A stretch of 6,912 nucleotides of DNA from Tannerella sp. GTDB lineage: Bacteria > Bacteroidota > Bacteroidia > Bacteroidales > Tannerellaceae. Every line of letters starts with the position of its first letter. Position 1 is the stretch's first letter. The stretch spans positions 1 to 6,912 of the forward strand of contig JAITHS010000293.1 in NCBI GenBank assembly GCA_031279875.1, in the 5' to 3' direction. A model generated the notes under the pieces. That model was not told where the DNA came from. It did not search any database and saw nothing but the letters and a program-made list of their open reading frames with translations. Both the position numbers and the translations under genes were made by a program. This document shows positions 1 through 6,797 of this stretch, piece after piece.

Positions 1-1
1 A

Positions 2-273
2 ATCCACAAAGTACAGTACGCCGAGCTGCTCTACATGGAAGGGCAACGGGAATACGTTACGTTTCACACTACAAAACAAAATATCACGGCTTTATACACC
101 CTGAAAAATCTGGAAGAAACGCTGCCGACCACTCTTTTTATGCGCGTCCACAAATCTTATATCGTCTCTATCAGGCATATAGAATCAATAACAGGAAACG
201 TACTGAAAATTGCTGGCGATACGCTGTTTATCGGCGGAAATTACAAGGACGCTTTGATGAAACGGCTGAATGG

Positions 274-289
<16 letters not shown>
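2..289 (+). CDS. LytTR-family response regulator, C-terminal DNA-binding domain (5' truncated)
   Basis: Reading from base 2 gives about 95 residues ending at TGA (287-289). They form most of a LytTR DNA-binding domain: KVQYAELLYMEGQREYV matches the family's 'I..dILYIEg..nYv.i.t' opening strands. A middle stretch with LKNLEETLP follows, and then FMRVHKSYIVSIRHIESI, the family's 'F.RvHrSylVNl..I..i' hallmark. The internal ATG at 35 lies inside the domain, so the true start is left of the window. In this family the domain normally follows an N-terminal receiver domain phosphorylated by a LytS/His_kinase-type sensor, and the protein acts as a cytoplasmic transcription regulator. The receiver is not visible here. 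The last residues (RVES) and the stop codon are encoded by a 7-bp tandem repeat, so the C-terminus has been trimmed or recoded by repeat DNA. The domain call is firm. The target genes are unknown, and nothing links it to the sugar operon downstream. Confidence 0.88.
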
Positions 290-336
<47 letters not shown>

Positions 337-385
337 TGACGGTACCCCAAACCCTTGCAGTGGTTTAAAAAAAAATCACAAAACA

Positions 386-417
386 TTTGTTTTATTCAAA
401 ATATTACCATACCTTTG
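386..417 (+). promoter_or_regulatory. Bacteroidota-type housekeeping promoter inside the repeat element
   Basis: TTTG at 386-389 and TACCTTTG at 410-417 are separated by 20 nt. This matches the Bacteroidota primary sigma factor consensus (-33 TTTG, about 19-21 nt, -7 TAnnTTTG). Transcription should start in the mid-420s. An ATG lies at 427, almost at the expected start site, and opens a 139-codon frame running through the 42-bp repeats to 846. The next credible gene begins at 950, about 525 nt downstream. The promoter may once have served that gene before repeats expanded in between, or it may produce a repeat-containing RNA. The match to consensus is clear; activity is inferred. Confidence 0.6.
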
Positions 418-570
418 CGGCGTCTTATGAAATATATAACAAAAATACAGACAGCACGCACCATTGCAGCATACTCAAACCCTTGCAGCGGTTTTAAAAC
501 CCTGCAAGCGGTTAACACTCTCCTGTCTCTTTTGACAAAAACCCTTTCAACACCATATCGAAAGTCGGCC

Positions 571-744
571 GCAAGGTTGCGGGAGCCCTTTGACAGATTG
601 TCGGAGGTTCGCTGCACCCTGCGGGAGACTTCTGATAGCCTATCAGAGGTTCGCTGCAACCTGCGGGAGACCTCTGATAGCCTATCGGAGGTTCGCTGCA
701 ATCTGCGGGAGACTTCTGATAGCCTATCGGAACTTCGCCGAACC
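571..744. repeat. 42-bp minisatellite with embedded palindromes
   Basis: Three full 42-bp units lie at 601-642, 643-684 and 685-726, differing at only about four positions. A degenerate partial copy precedes them (about 571-600) and an 18-bp partial follows (727-744). Each unit boundary forms a palindrome: 631-647 is perfect (TCTGATAG, C, CTATCAGA), and 671-691 extends the arms to 10 bp with one G-T pair. A smaller hairpin is formed by AGGTT/AACCT. The unit is 14 codons long with no stop in several frames. In the + frame it reads SEVRCNLRETSDSL, a two-heptad pattern with hydrophobics at a/d-like spacing; the minus strand gives a similar LSEV..RLQRTSDR pattern. The units are contiguous without spacers, so this is not a CRISPR array. 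Confidence 0.85.
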
Positions 745-781
745 ATTGCAAGCGGTTTGCAGAAGGCAGCAGGCGGTACCC

Positions 782-848
782 CGTCATTGCGAGGAACGAA
801 GCAATCCAGCGCTCTTTTCTCCGGATTGCTTCGTTTCTCGCAATAACG
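782..848. repeat. Long REP-like hairpin (CATTGCGAGGAACGAAG type)
   Basis: A 26-bp left arm (782-807, containing ATTGCGAGGAACGAAGCAAT) and a right arm (823-848) are complementary at 24 of 26 positions, with a 15-nt loop. The arm motif resembles a widely dispersed intergenic palindrome seen in many bacterial genomes, often mis-annotated as short proteins reading like 'RNEAI' or 'CEERSN'. Both kinds of frame are visible here. It is probably a non-coding, transcript-folding or mobile repeat. There is no T-run after the right arm, so it is not a standard intrinsic terminator. It closes the repeat-derived frame that begins at 427. Confidence 0.8.
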
Positions 849-913
849 GACGTAAGCTCCAAACCGCTTGCAGGGTTTAAAACCACGGCAAGGGTTTAGG
901 GTACCCTCATCCC

Positions 914-941
914 GTAATTCATAATTCATAATTCATAATTC
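914..941. repeat. Heptamer tandem array (ATAATTC)4
   Basis: Four 7-bp units occur (GTAATTC, then three ATAATTC). The array ends 8 nt before the ATG of the GC-rich DUF6261-like gene, where a 5' untranslated region would lie. No -7 box (TAnnTTTG) is visible between the composite element and this start codon. Changes in copy number would alter the leader length of that gene but not its reading frame. Confidence 0.8.
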
Positions 942-949
942 AAAACGTT

Positions 950-1690
950 ATGCCAACAAACTTTAAAATCACAAGAGTGCCTACAAGCAGGCTCACAAAC
1001 GAGAACTTTTTCCGTTTCATGACCGAGAACCGTCGGTATTACGAAATCTACAACCCCCAGACGCTGGAGATCGCCCCTTTCATGGACGAATACGACACCG
1101 CGCTGGCCGAACTCGACAATGCAATGGAACGCATCCGTAAAAGTCCCGACACCGAACGCATCGCCGCGCTCGACGCCGACTTCGACCGGACGTATTCCGG
1201 CATGGACGCCAGCGTCAAGGCGTATCTGCACCACTTCGACCCCGTTGTGCGCACGGCAGCCGAAAACCTCGACGTCATCTTCCGGCACTACGGCAACATC
1301 GGCCGTCGCCCCTACCGCGAAGAGCTGGCAGCATCGCACAACCTCGTACAGGAACTCCGCGCACGTCAGACGGACGTCGCCGCGCTCAATCTCGACCCCT
1401 GGATCGCCGCCCACGAAGCCGTCGCCACCGCGCTGGCCGAACTGCTCGACGTGCGTACCGAAGCCACGTCGCATCAAACCCAAGTCCGCGCCATCGACGC
1501 ACGACGACGCATGGAAGCGGTCTATCAGCAGGTCTCCGACCGTTTAGACGCCGTCATCAACCTGCGCGGAGCGGACTTTGCCGGCAATTTCTACAACGAA
1601 TACAACGCCCACGCCACCGAGTACCGCAACACCCTCGCCCAACATCTGGGACGCATCCGCAAACCCGCCGACAAACCCGCCGAACAATGA
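950..1690 (+). CDS. DUF6261-like protein, GC-rich paralogue
   Basis: The 246-residue protein appears soluble and mostly helical, with no signal peptide or membrane segment. I recognise it as related to DUF6261, a Bacteroidota family of unknown function with members of roughly this size. It aligns along its length with the gene at 1915-2640: an N-terminal LTNENFFRF (compare LRNEEWYNF), IRKS at residues 62-65, then AAENLDVIFRHYGNIGRRPY (compare AAERLGIVFNHFG..NKPY), and LVQELRARQTDVAALNL (compare FLDELRGKYAADVEMLNL). The ATG at 950 fits because the conserved region starts within the first 15 residues. Base composition is odd: sampled stretches run at 67-73% GC with a strong preference for codons ending in C, against about 47% in its paralogue. 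The last residues (KPADKPAEQ) form a polar tail. Repeats flank it on both sides and no promoter is obvious nearby. Function is unknown. Confidence 0.8.
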   Translation: MPTNFKITRVPTSRLTNENFFRFMTENRRYYEIYNPQTLEIAPFMDEYDTALAELDNAMERIRKSPDTERIAALDADFDRTYSGMDASVKAYLHHFDPVVRTAAENLDVIFRHYGNIGRRPYREELAASHNLVQELRARQTDVAALNLDPWIAAHEAVATALAELLDVRTEATSHQTQVRAIDARRRMEAVYQQVSDRLDAVINLRGADFAGNFYNEYNAHATEYRNTLAQHLGRIRKPADKPAEQ

Positions 1691-1708
1691 CATGTCGCAC
1701 CGCACCAC

Positions 1709-1737
1709 GTAGAGACGCCCAATTTGGGCGTCTCTAC
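1709..1737. repeat. Perfect 29-nt palindrome (GTAGAGACGCCC hairpin)
   Basis: GTAGAGACGCCC (1709-1720) pairs with GGGCGTCTCTAC (1726-1737), and the pairing continues inward (AA/TT) to a single central base. It lies 19 nt after the stop of the DUF6261-like gene. No T-run follows (the next bases are ACCATGTACC), so a simple intrinsic terminator is unlikely, although the hairpin could protect a 3' end. The short motif ACCGCACC occurs on both sides (1699-1706, 1745-1752) and again at 1808-1815, suggesting a small dispersed-repeat cassette. Confidence 0.75.
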
Positions 1738-1762
1738 ACCATGTACCGCACCTGCACCCGCA

Positions 1763-1802
1763 GGGGCAAGGCGCGCCTTGCCCCAACAACAACAACAACA
1801 AC
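1763..1802. repeat. Perfect 22-bp palindrome followed by (AAC)6
   Basis: GGGGCAAGGCG and CGCCTTGCCCC (1763-1784) form a perfect, loop-less 22-bp palindrome. Six AAC triplets (1785-1802) follow directly. With the hairpin at 1709-1737 it makes up most of the 224 bases between the two DUF6261-like genes. There is no T-run, so it is not called a terminator. A loop-less, fully self-complementary site could form a cruciform or bind a dimeric protein, but it also looks like a common dispersed intergenic repeat. Confidence 0.75.
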
Positions 1803-1870
1803 CCCATACCGCACCGTTCCTGCCGATAACATACAGGGCATCTCAACTCGTAATTTTTAATTTTTATTCG

Positions 1871-1878
1871 TATCTTTG
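1871..1878 (+). promoter_or_regulatory. -7 box (TATCTTTG) of the putative sugar operon promoter
   Basis: TATCTTTGCA at 1871-1880 matches the Bacteroidota -7 element TAnnTTTG. It sits 37 nt before the ATG at 1915, a typical leader length, in an A/T-rich stretch (1851-1868). At the expected -33 position (around 1847-1851) the sequence is CTCGT, a poor match to TTTG, so the promoter is either weak or helped by an activator. It would drive the four-gene run from 1915 onward, since no other promoter is evident before 6912. Confidence 0.5.
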
Positions 1879-1914
1879 CAGCGATTTTTAAACAATTATT
1901 TAAACAGAAAAATT

Positions 1915-2640
1915 ATGAAACAGAAATTTTTAAAATTAAGTTTGCATCACTTACGTAACGAGGAATGGTATAACTTTTTCCTTGAATTTAAATCATTTGT
2001 ATTGCAGTTCACGCCTCAGGCTCTGGGCATAGAAGCGCAGTTTGCGCAGATTGTTACCATGATACAAAAGGCGGATGATATGCTGGGACAAATTCGTAAA
2101 AGCGCGTTAACAAGCGATATTAAACGCTTTGACGTACAGCGCGACAGTGCTTTCAGGGCGCTCAAAGCGTCGTGGAAATATACGCTTTCAGAGCCGGAAC
2201 CGCAAAAATATCAGGCGGCAGAACGGCTTGGGATAGTGTTCAACCATTTCGGCAGTCCGGTTAATAAGCCATACAACGAGGCTACGGGCGCAATTATGAA
2301 TTTCCTTGATGAACTGCGCGGCAAATATGCGGCAGATGTAGAGATGCTCAACCTGACCGACATGGTCAATAAGCTGGAAGATGCCAACAATGCCTTTGAA
2401 GCGGCTATCATTCAACGTAACGCCGAAGTTGCGGGACGTCCCGAAATGAAAATGCTCGAAATACGACACGAAACCAACCGCTGCTACTACGACATCACTG
2501 AACGCATTGAGGCGCTGACGCTGCTCGAAGGCGATGAACGTTTTGCCGGATTTATCAGGACGCTGAACACAAACATCGAACGCTACAAGCGCTCGCATCG
2601 TTCCGCAAAAAAAGACGACAGCGAAAACGGTCAGGCATGA
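1915..2640 (+). CDS. DUF6261-like protein, first gene of the sugar operon
   Basis: The 241-residue protein begins MKQKFLKLSLHHLRNEEWYN, a typical DUF6261 opening. The family's function is not known. Visible family features are LRNEE near residue 13, IRKSA at 60-64, an ERLGIVFNHFG block near residue 105, NKPYNEATGAIMNFLDELRGKY at about 118-139, and a C-terminal helix ending LNTNIERYKR. A basic and acidic tail (RSAKKDDSENGQA) follows. There is no signal peptide or transmembrane segment, so a cytoplasmic location is expected. I chose ATG 1915. A longer in-frame TTG at 1876 lies inside the -7 box and would add 13 residues not expected for the family. The stop overlaps the next start (ATGA, 2637-2640), implying translational coupling with the GxGYxYP gene. 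It is paralogous to the gene at 950-1690 but has ordinary local base composition. Confidence 0.85.
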   Translation: MKQKFLKLSLHHLRNEEWYNFFLEFKSFVLQFTPQALGIEAQFAQIVTMIQKADDMLGQIRKSALTSDIKRFDVQRDSAFRALKASWKYTLSEPEPQKYQAAERLGIVFNHFGSPVNKPYNEATGAIMNFLDELRGKYAADVEMLNLTDMVNKLEDANNAFEAAIIQRNAEVAGRPEMKMLEIRHETNRCYYDITERIEALTLLEGDERFAGFIRTLNTNIERYKRSHRSAKKDDSENGQA

Positions 2641-4592
2641 TCTCCGGCAGCGCAAAGAAACGCAAACAAACAGACACGGCATACACGGGACGGGAAAAAC
2701 ATTATAGTTTATTATATGTATGTATAGTTGCTATATTGGCAATTACGGCCGTCGGCGCCGGAGACTGTATGGCCGTAACATCACTTGCCGCGAAAGAGAC
2801 GGTAACGCTGTTTGACCTGCGTTCGCTGAACAGCATGAATGATGTGCGGATGATATGGGAGCAAATCCACGCCACCGCCACGCTTCAGGGAGTTGTCAAT
2901 AGGACAAAGCCGCGTTTATACCTTTTCTATGTTAACTGTCATGGTATCGACATCGACGGTTATTGGTGGGAGACATACCGGCAAAAGGGGAAATGGCTGG
3001 GAAAAGTATCGACCGATACTGTCCGTAGCGTTCCCGAACTTGTAACAAAGTTCAAAGACAATATTCGCGGCGCAGTTGTTTACGACCCCAAAGTGGCCGC
3101 CACAAGCAATATCGCTTCCGCTATTGCCGGAGCGGAAGACTTGATTGCCATACGCTACGACCTGTCGCCAAATTCTTTGTACTCGCAAATCATCACCGGA
3201 GGACCACGATTTCCGGTCGTTGTGCGCCTGCTCAGCGAAGACGGCACGTCGATATTTACCGGCAAAGGAAAAGTTCCCGATACCGACATCTCATCAAGCG
3301 GCTCGCCAAAGATTGACGCTTACAGGTGGTTTATCGAAAAGTATCTCAAAAAAGGAAAATGCAATACTGCTTATGCGGGGTATTATATCGACCAATTTTG
3401 GCTGACAAAGCCGACCGCCGCACCGAAAAATCATCATACGCTGACTAATCACGATTTTTTTGTGAGCCGTCGCGGATTTTTCTTCGACCTCAGCCCATGG
3501 GGCGACGAAAAAGCAACCGACGACAGCAGGCAGGCTACGGGCGCCGACCGGAAAATATTAGAAGAAATGTTGCTGCTGGCATATAAACAAAACGGTAACG
3601 GAAAAACGTTTACCTACATCGGAGGCTTCCCTGCATGGGCCTACAAATATACCAAACATGCGGGAGGAAGCCACGACGATGTGCCGACAGAATGGGAATT
3701 TTCGCGGCTTATAGGCGCTTATAATGCTTTTAAAGATGCCGATGCAATAGGATATGGCGCTTTAGCAAACGCTTCTTTCTGGCAACATTATCCGCTCAGC
3801 AACGAATATCCGCAGAAATGGACAAGCAGAGAAGAACTTCAAAAAAAAGGCTATCTTGACGCAAACGGCAAACTGTCGCTGGGCGAGAAACAGTTGATTG
3901 TGTTTTATGTCGGCGACTATGATGCTTCGTCGTGGGTAGCGCAGCGAACGCCGGATATTTGGGATAATAACAATCGCGGAAAAGTTCCGATGATGTGGTG
4001 CATAAGTCCGGTTTTGGCCGAACGTGTGCCGATGGCTTTGGAATATATGCGACAGACGGCAACCGAAAACGATTATTTTGCGGCAGCCGACAATGGCGCA
4101 GGCTATCTCAATCCGGGAGAATTGCAGGAACCCAGACTTTCGGGTCTCCCCGACGCTACAACAGACTGGGCAAACCATTGTAAACCATACTACAAACGCT
4201 GGGGATTGACTGTTACAGGCTTCGTTATCGACGGCTATGCCGAAGGGTTAAGCCCCAAAGGATTAGATGCTTATCTGTCGTTTAGCCCTAACGGTATTGT
4301 GCCGCAAAAAATTCCGGTAACAATGCTTTATCGCAATGAAATGCCCGTACTGCGCGCCGATTGGGATATAAACGATGATAATCCCAAAACGGCTGCTTCA
4401 CAGGTTGTAGAACGTGTTAAGGCACGTCAAATACCGTTTCACTGGTTTCGTAATATCTTGAAAAGCCCCGAATGGTACGTGCGGATTACAGAAGAACTCA
4501 AACAGTTAGACCCTGATATTGTGTTGGTTGACGCGCCGACTTTCTTTGAATTATACAGAACGTTTCTGAAAGAAAATCCTAAATATCAATGA
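2637..4592 (+). CDS. GxGYxYP-family putative glycoside hydrolase, exported
   Basis: The protein has 651 residues. The N-terminus is basic (KKRK at 7-10) followed by a hydrophobic segment (about 25-42, LLYVCIVAILAITAVGAG), either a signal peptide, perhaps cleaved after CMA (44-46), or a membrane anchor. The cysteine at 44 is not in a good lipobox. From about residue 57 (VTLFDLRSLN) the N-terminal domain of the family follows (ATLQGVVNRTKPRLYL is characteristic), then the C-terminal domain. The signature is GAGYLNP (487-493), a slight variant of GxGYxYP with N for the second aromatic. DNGAGYLNPGEL and the late DIVLVDAPTFFELY also fit. The family is annotated as a putative glycoside hydrolase from its association with sugar-processing domains; as far as I know no reaction is established. 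The start overlaps the DUF6261 stop (ATGA) and the end overlaps the GH92 start (ATGA), so all three are co-translated. Its substrate is likely the mannose-containing glycan handled by GH92. Confidence 0.85.
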   Translation: MISGSAKKRKQTDTAYTGREKHYSLLYVCIVAILAITAVGAGDCMAVTSLAAKETVTLFDLRSLNSMNDVRMIWEQIHATATLQGVVNRTKPRLYLFYVNCHGIDIDGYWWETYRQKGKWLGKVSTDTVRSVPELVTKFKDNIRGAVVYDPKVAATSNIASAIAGAEDLIAIRYDLSPNSLYSQIITGGPRFPVVVRLLSEDGTSIFTGKGKVPDTDISSSGSPKIDAYRWFIEKYLKKGKCNTAYAGYYIDQFWLTKPTAAPKNHHTLTNHDFFVSRRGFFFDLSPWGDEKATDDSRQATGADRKILEEMLLLAYKQNGNGKTFTYIGGFPAWAYKYTKHAGGSHDDVPTEWEFSRLIGAYNAFKDADAIGYGALANASFWQHYPLSNEYPQKWTSREELQKKGYLDANGKLSLGEKQLIVFYVGDYDASSWVAQRTPDIWDNNNRGKVPMMWCISPVLAERVPMALEYMRQTATENDYFAAADNGAGYLNPGELQEPRLSGLPDATTDWANHCKPYYKRWGLTVTGFVIDGYAEGLSPKGLDAYLSFSPNGIVPQKIPVTMLYRNEMPVLRADWDINDDNPKTAASQVVERVKARQIPFHWFRNILKSPEWYVRITEELKQLDPDIVLVDAPTFFELYRTFLKENPKYQ

Positions 4593-6790
4593 AATATTGT
4601 ATTCTGTTATTATTGATGACGGCTTGCGGTTATGCGCAACAAGACCCTGTAGATTATGTTGACCCGACAATCGGCGGTGTAGGCGTGCTGCTGCAACCGA
4701 CGCGACCAACCGTACATCTTCCCTGTCAAATGATAAGGGTTTACCCGATGAACAATGACCGGTTAGATGACAGAATTCAATATTTTCCGCTTACAAACGC
4801 TTCGCATAGAACGCTGTGGCTATTCGGCTTGACGCCATGGAATGAAACCGTTACACCGGAGAGTTGGACAAAACCTGTGGTGTTTGACCGTGAAACGACT
4901 ACGCCATATTATTATGCTGCAACGCTGGGAGAAAACGGATGCAGACTTGAATTTGCACCCGAAAAAAAGAGCGGCATTTTTCGTATCGCTTTCCGGAGCG
5001 GACAGCCGCAATTTTTACGACTGACAGCCATCAATCGAATCGGCGCAATTAATGTTGCCGGACAACGAACCATAAGCGGTTATGAAGAATTTGAAGGGAT
5101 GAAAGCCTATTTTTATGCCGAGACCAATGTTGATATTATAGAAAGAATATATCGTGATGAAAACACTAAAAACGCTGTCATGCTGGGCTTTGGCGATAAA
5201 GAGAATACTGTTGTTTTTCGTTACGGCGTTTCGTTTATAAGCGAAGAGCAGGCAAAAGAAAATTTGATGAAAGAAATCCCTGACAACAATTTCGAGAGTG
5301 TCAGTAAAGCCGCCCGACAGACTTGGCAAAAAACACTGTCGCAGATTAGTGTCGAAGGCGGCACACAAGCGCAACGGAAAGTCTTTTATACCGCTCTTTA
5401 CCGCTGTTATGAACGAATGGTTGACATCAATGAATACGGTCGTTATTACAGCCATTACGACCGCAAAATACATCAATCCGATGAGCCGTTTTATGTAGAT
5501 AACTGGCTGTGGGATTTGTATCTTGCGCACGAACCGTTGCATACCATTCTCAATCCGCAGTTTGTAACCGATCAGATTCGCTCCTATATTCTGATGTATC
5601 AACAGGGCGGAACAATACCGTCTTTCGCCTTGCTGACAGGCGACTGGCCTGCTATGACAGGCAATTATGCCGCCGTATGGTTTGCCGATGCCTGGTACAA
5701 GGGTCTGCGCAACTTCGACTTGAAAACGGCGTATGAAGGCGTCCGCAAAAATTCGCTCGACAGGACGCTTCTCCCATGGAATAACGGCTCCAGAACACCT
5801 CTCGACGATTTTTACAACGAAAACGGTTATTTCCCCGGATTGCATCCTGACGAACAGGAAACGATTCCGCAGGTTGATACAAGGTGGGAAAAACGACAGT
5901 CGGTAGCGGTTACTACGGTCAATAGTTATGCCGACTGGTGTATTGCCCAACTGGCAGGCGAACTCAATCTTTCGGACGACCGGAAACTGTTCCTCAACAG
6001 GGCAGCATTCTACAAAAACGTTTTCCGCACAGATAAAGGATTTATGTGGCCCAAAGATAAGGATGGCAACTGGATTGAGCCGTTTGACCCGCGCTTTGCA
6101 GGGCGTGAATATTTCACCGAAAACAATGCCTATACTTTTAATTGGGATGTGAAGCATGATCTTAACGGACTGTTTCAACTGATGGGAGGACGCGAACAGG
6201 CAGAAGCCCGTCTTGACCGGCTTTTCCGCGAAGGTCTCGGCAAATCAAAATGGGATTTCTGGACCATACAACCCGATGCGACGGGGATGGTGGGACAGTT
6301 TTCGATGGGTAACGAGCCAAGTTTACATATTCCTTACATTTATAATTATTTGGGTGCGCCATGGAAAACGCAGAAACGTATTCGCATGTTGCTTGACGCC
6401 TTTTTTACCGACAATCTGTTTGGTATTCCGGGCGACGAAGACGGCGGCGGAATGTCGGCTTTTGTCGTTTTTTCTATGATGGGATTTTTTCCTGTAACGC
6501 CGGGCATTCCGGTTTATGCTATCGGAAGCCCTGTTTTTGAAAAAATAACGATTCAACTGCCCAACGGAAAAGTGTTTACTGTTGTGGCGAAAAATAATTC
6601 CGCCGAAAACAAATACATCCAATCGGCAACGCTTAACGGTAGTCCGTTGCATAAACCGTGGTTTACGCATAGCGACATTACAAACGGTGGCATTCTTACA
6701 CTTGTTATGGGCAACGAACCTGCCAAACAATGGGGAAACCGTGCAGAAGACGCACCACCATCATATTTGGATTTTATAAATCAAAAATAA
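4589..6790 (+). CDS. GH92 family alpha-mannosidase, exported
   Basis: The protein has 733 residues, normal for GH92, a family of calcium-dependent inverting exo-alpha-mannosidases. A short export signal is seen (MKYCILLLLMTACGYAQ): either signal peptidase I cleavage after GYA (14-16) or lipidation at Cys13 (MTAC). The N-terminal beta-sandwich domain starts at YVDPTIGGVG (about 23-32). The catalytic (alpha/alpha)6 domain begins near residue 265 (KVFYTALYRCYERMVDINE..GRY). Key motifs are DNWLWD (about 304-309), ENNAYTFNW with Glu511 as likely general acid, GNEPSLHIPY (574-583), and GDEDGGGMSAF (615-625), whose Asp616/Asp618 are the likely base pair. FFPVTPGIPVYAIGSPVFEKI and ATLNGSPL close the fold as usual. 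WDLYLA (308-313) has Leu where many GH92 sequences have Arg (WDTxRA), so specificity may differ. It overlaps the upstream gene by ATGA; the isomerase gene starts 7 nt after its stop. Linkage specificity cannot be read from sequence. Confidence 0.92.
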   Translation: MKYCILLLLMTACGYAQQDPVDYVDPTIGGVGVLLQPTRPTVHLPCQMIRVYPMNNDRLDDRIQYFPLTNASHRTLWLFGLTPWNETVTPESWTKPVVFDRETTTPYYYAATLGENGCRLEFAPEKKSGIFRIAFRSGQPQFLRLTAINRIGAINVAGQRTISGYEEFEGMKAYFYAETNVDIIERIYRDENTKNAVMLGFGDKENTVVFRYGVSFISEEQAKENLMKEIPDNNFESVSKAARQTWQKTLSQISVEGGTQAQRKVFYTALYRCYERMVDINEYGRYYSHYDRKIHQSDEPFYVDNWLWDLYLAHEPLHTILNPQFVTDQIRSYILMYQQGGTIPSFALLTGDWPAMTGNYAAVWFADAWYKGLRNFDLKTAYEGVRKNSLDRTLLPWNNGSRTPLDDFYNENGYFPGLHPDEQETIPQVDTRWEKRQSVAVTTVNSYADWCIAQLAGELNLSDDRKLFLNRAAFYKNVFRTDKGFMWPKDKDGNWIEPFDPRFAGREYFTENNAYTFNWDVKHDLNGLFQLMGGREQAEARLDRLFREGLGKSKWDFWTIQPDATGMVGQFSMGNEPSLHIPYIYNYLGAPWKTQKRIRMLLDAFFTDNLFGIPGDEDGGGMSAFVVFSMMGFFPVTPGIPVYAIGSPVFEKITIQLPNGKVFTVVAKNNSAENKYIQSATLNGSPLHKPWFTHSDITNGGILTLVMGNEPAKQWGNRAEDAPPSYLDFINQK

Positions 6791-6797
6791 TTTAAAG

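Noticed and set aside
571..744. CRISPR array
   Set aside because: The 42-bp units are directly contiguous with no spacers, and no cas gene is present.
396..929. Minus-strand open frames across the repeat cluster (177 and 124 codons)
   Set aside because: They consist of translated minisatellite, REP-like hairpin and heptamer DNA (NYEL, CEKRSNPEK, LSEVSRR), which stay open in several frames at once because the repeats lack stops. No recognisable domain and no minus-strand promoter.
926..1483. 185-codon minus-strand open frame
   Set aside because: Antisense shadow of the GC-rich DUF6261-like gene; high GC lowers stop frequency on the opposite strand. It begins in the heptamer array.
1709..1784. 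Rho-independent terminators
   Set aside because: Stems are strong but neither has a T-run after the right arm.
1876..1914. TTG start for the second DUF6261-like gene
   Set aside because: The TTG is part of the -7 promoter box, so it would lie upstream of the transcript start; ATG 1915 fits the family's N-terminus.
5015..6178. 387-codon minus-strand open frame
   Set aside because: It lies antisense within the GH92 gene, which has continuous family motifs on the + strand; the antisense translation shows no recognisable domain.
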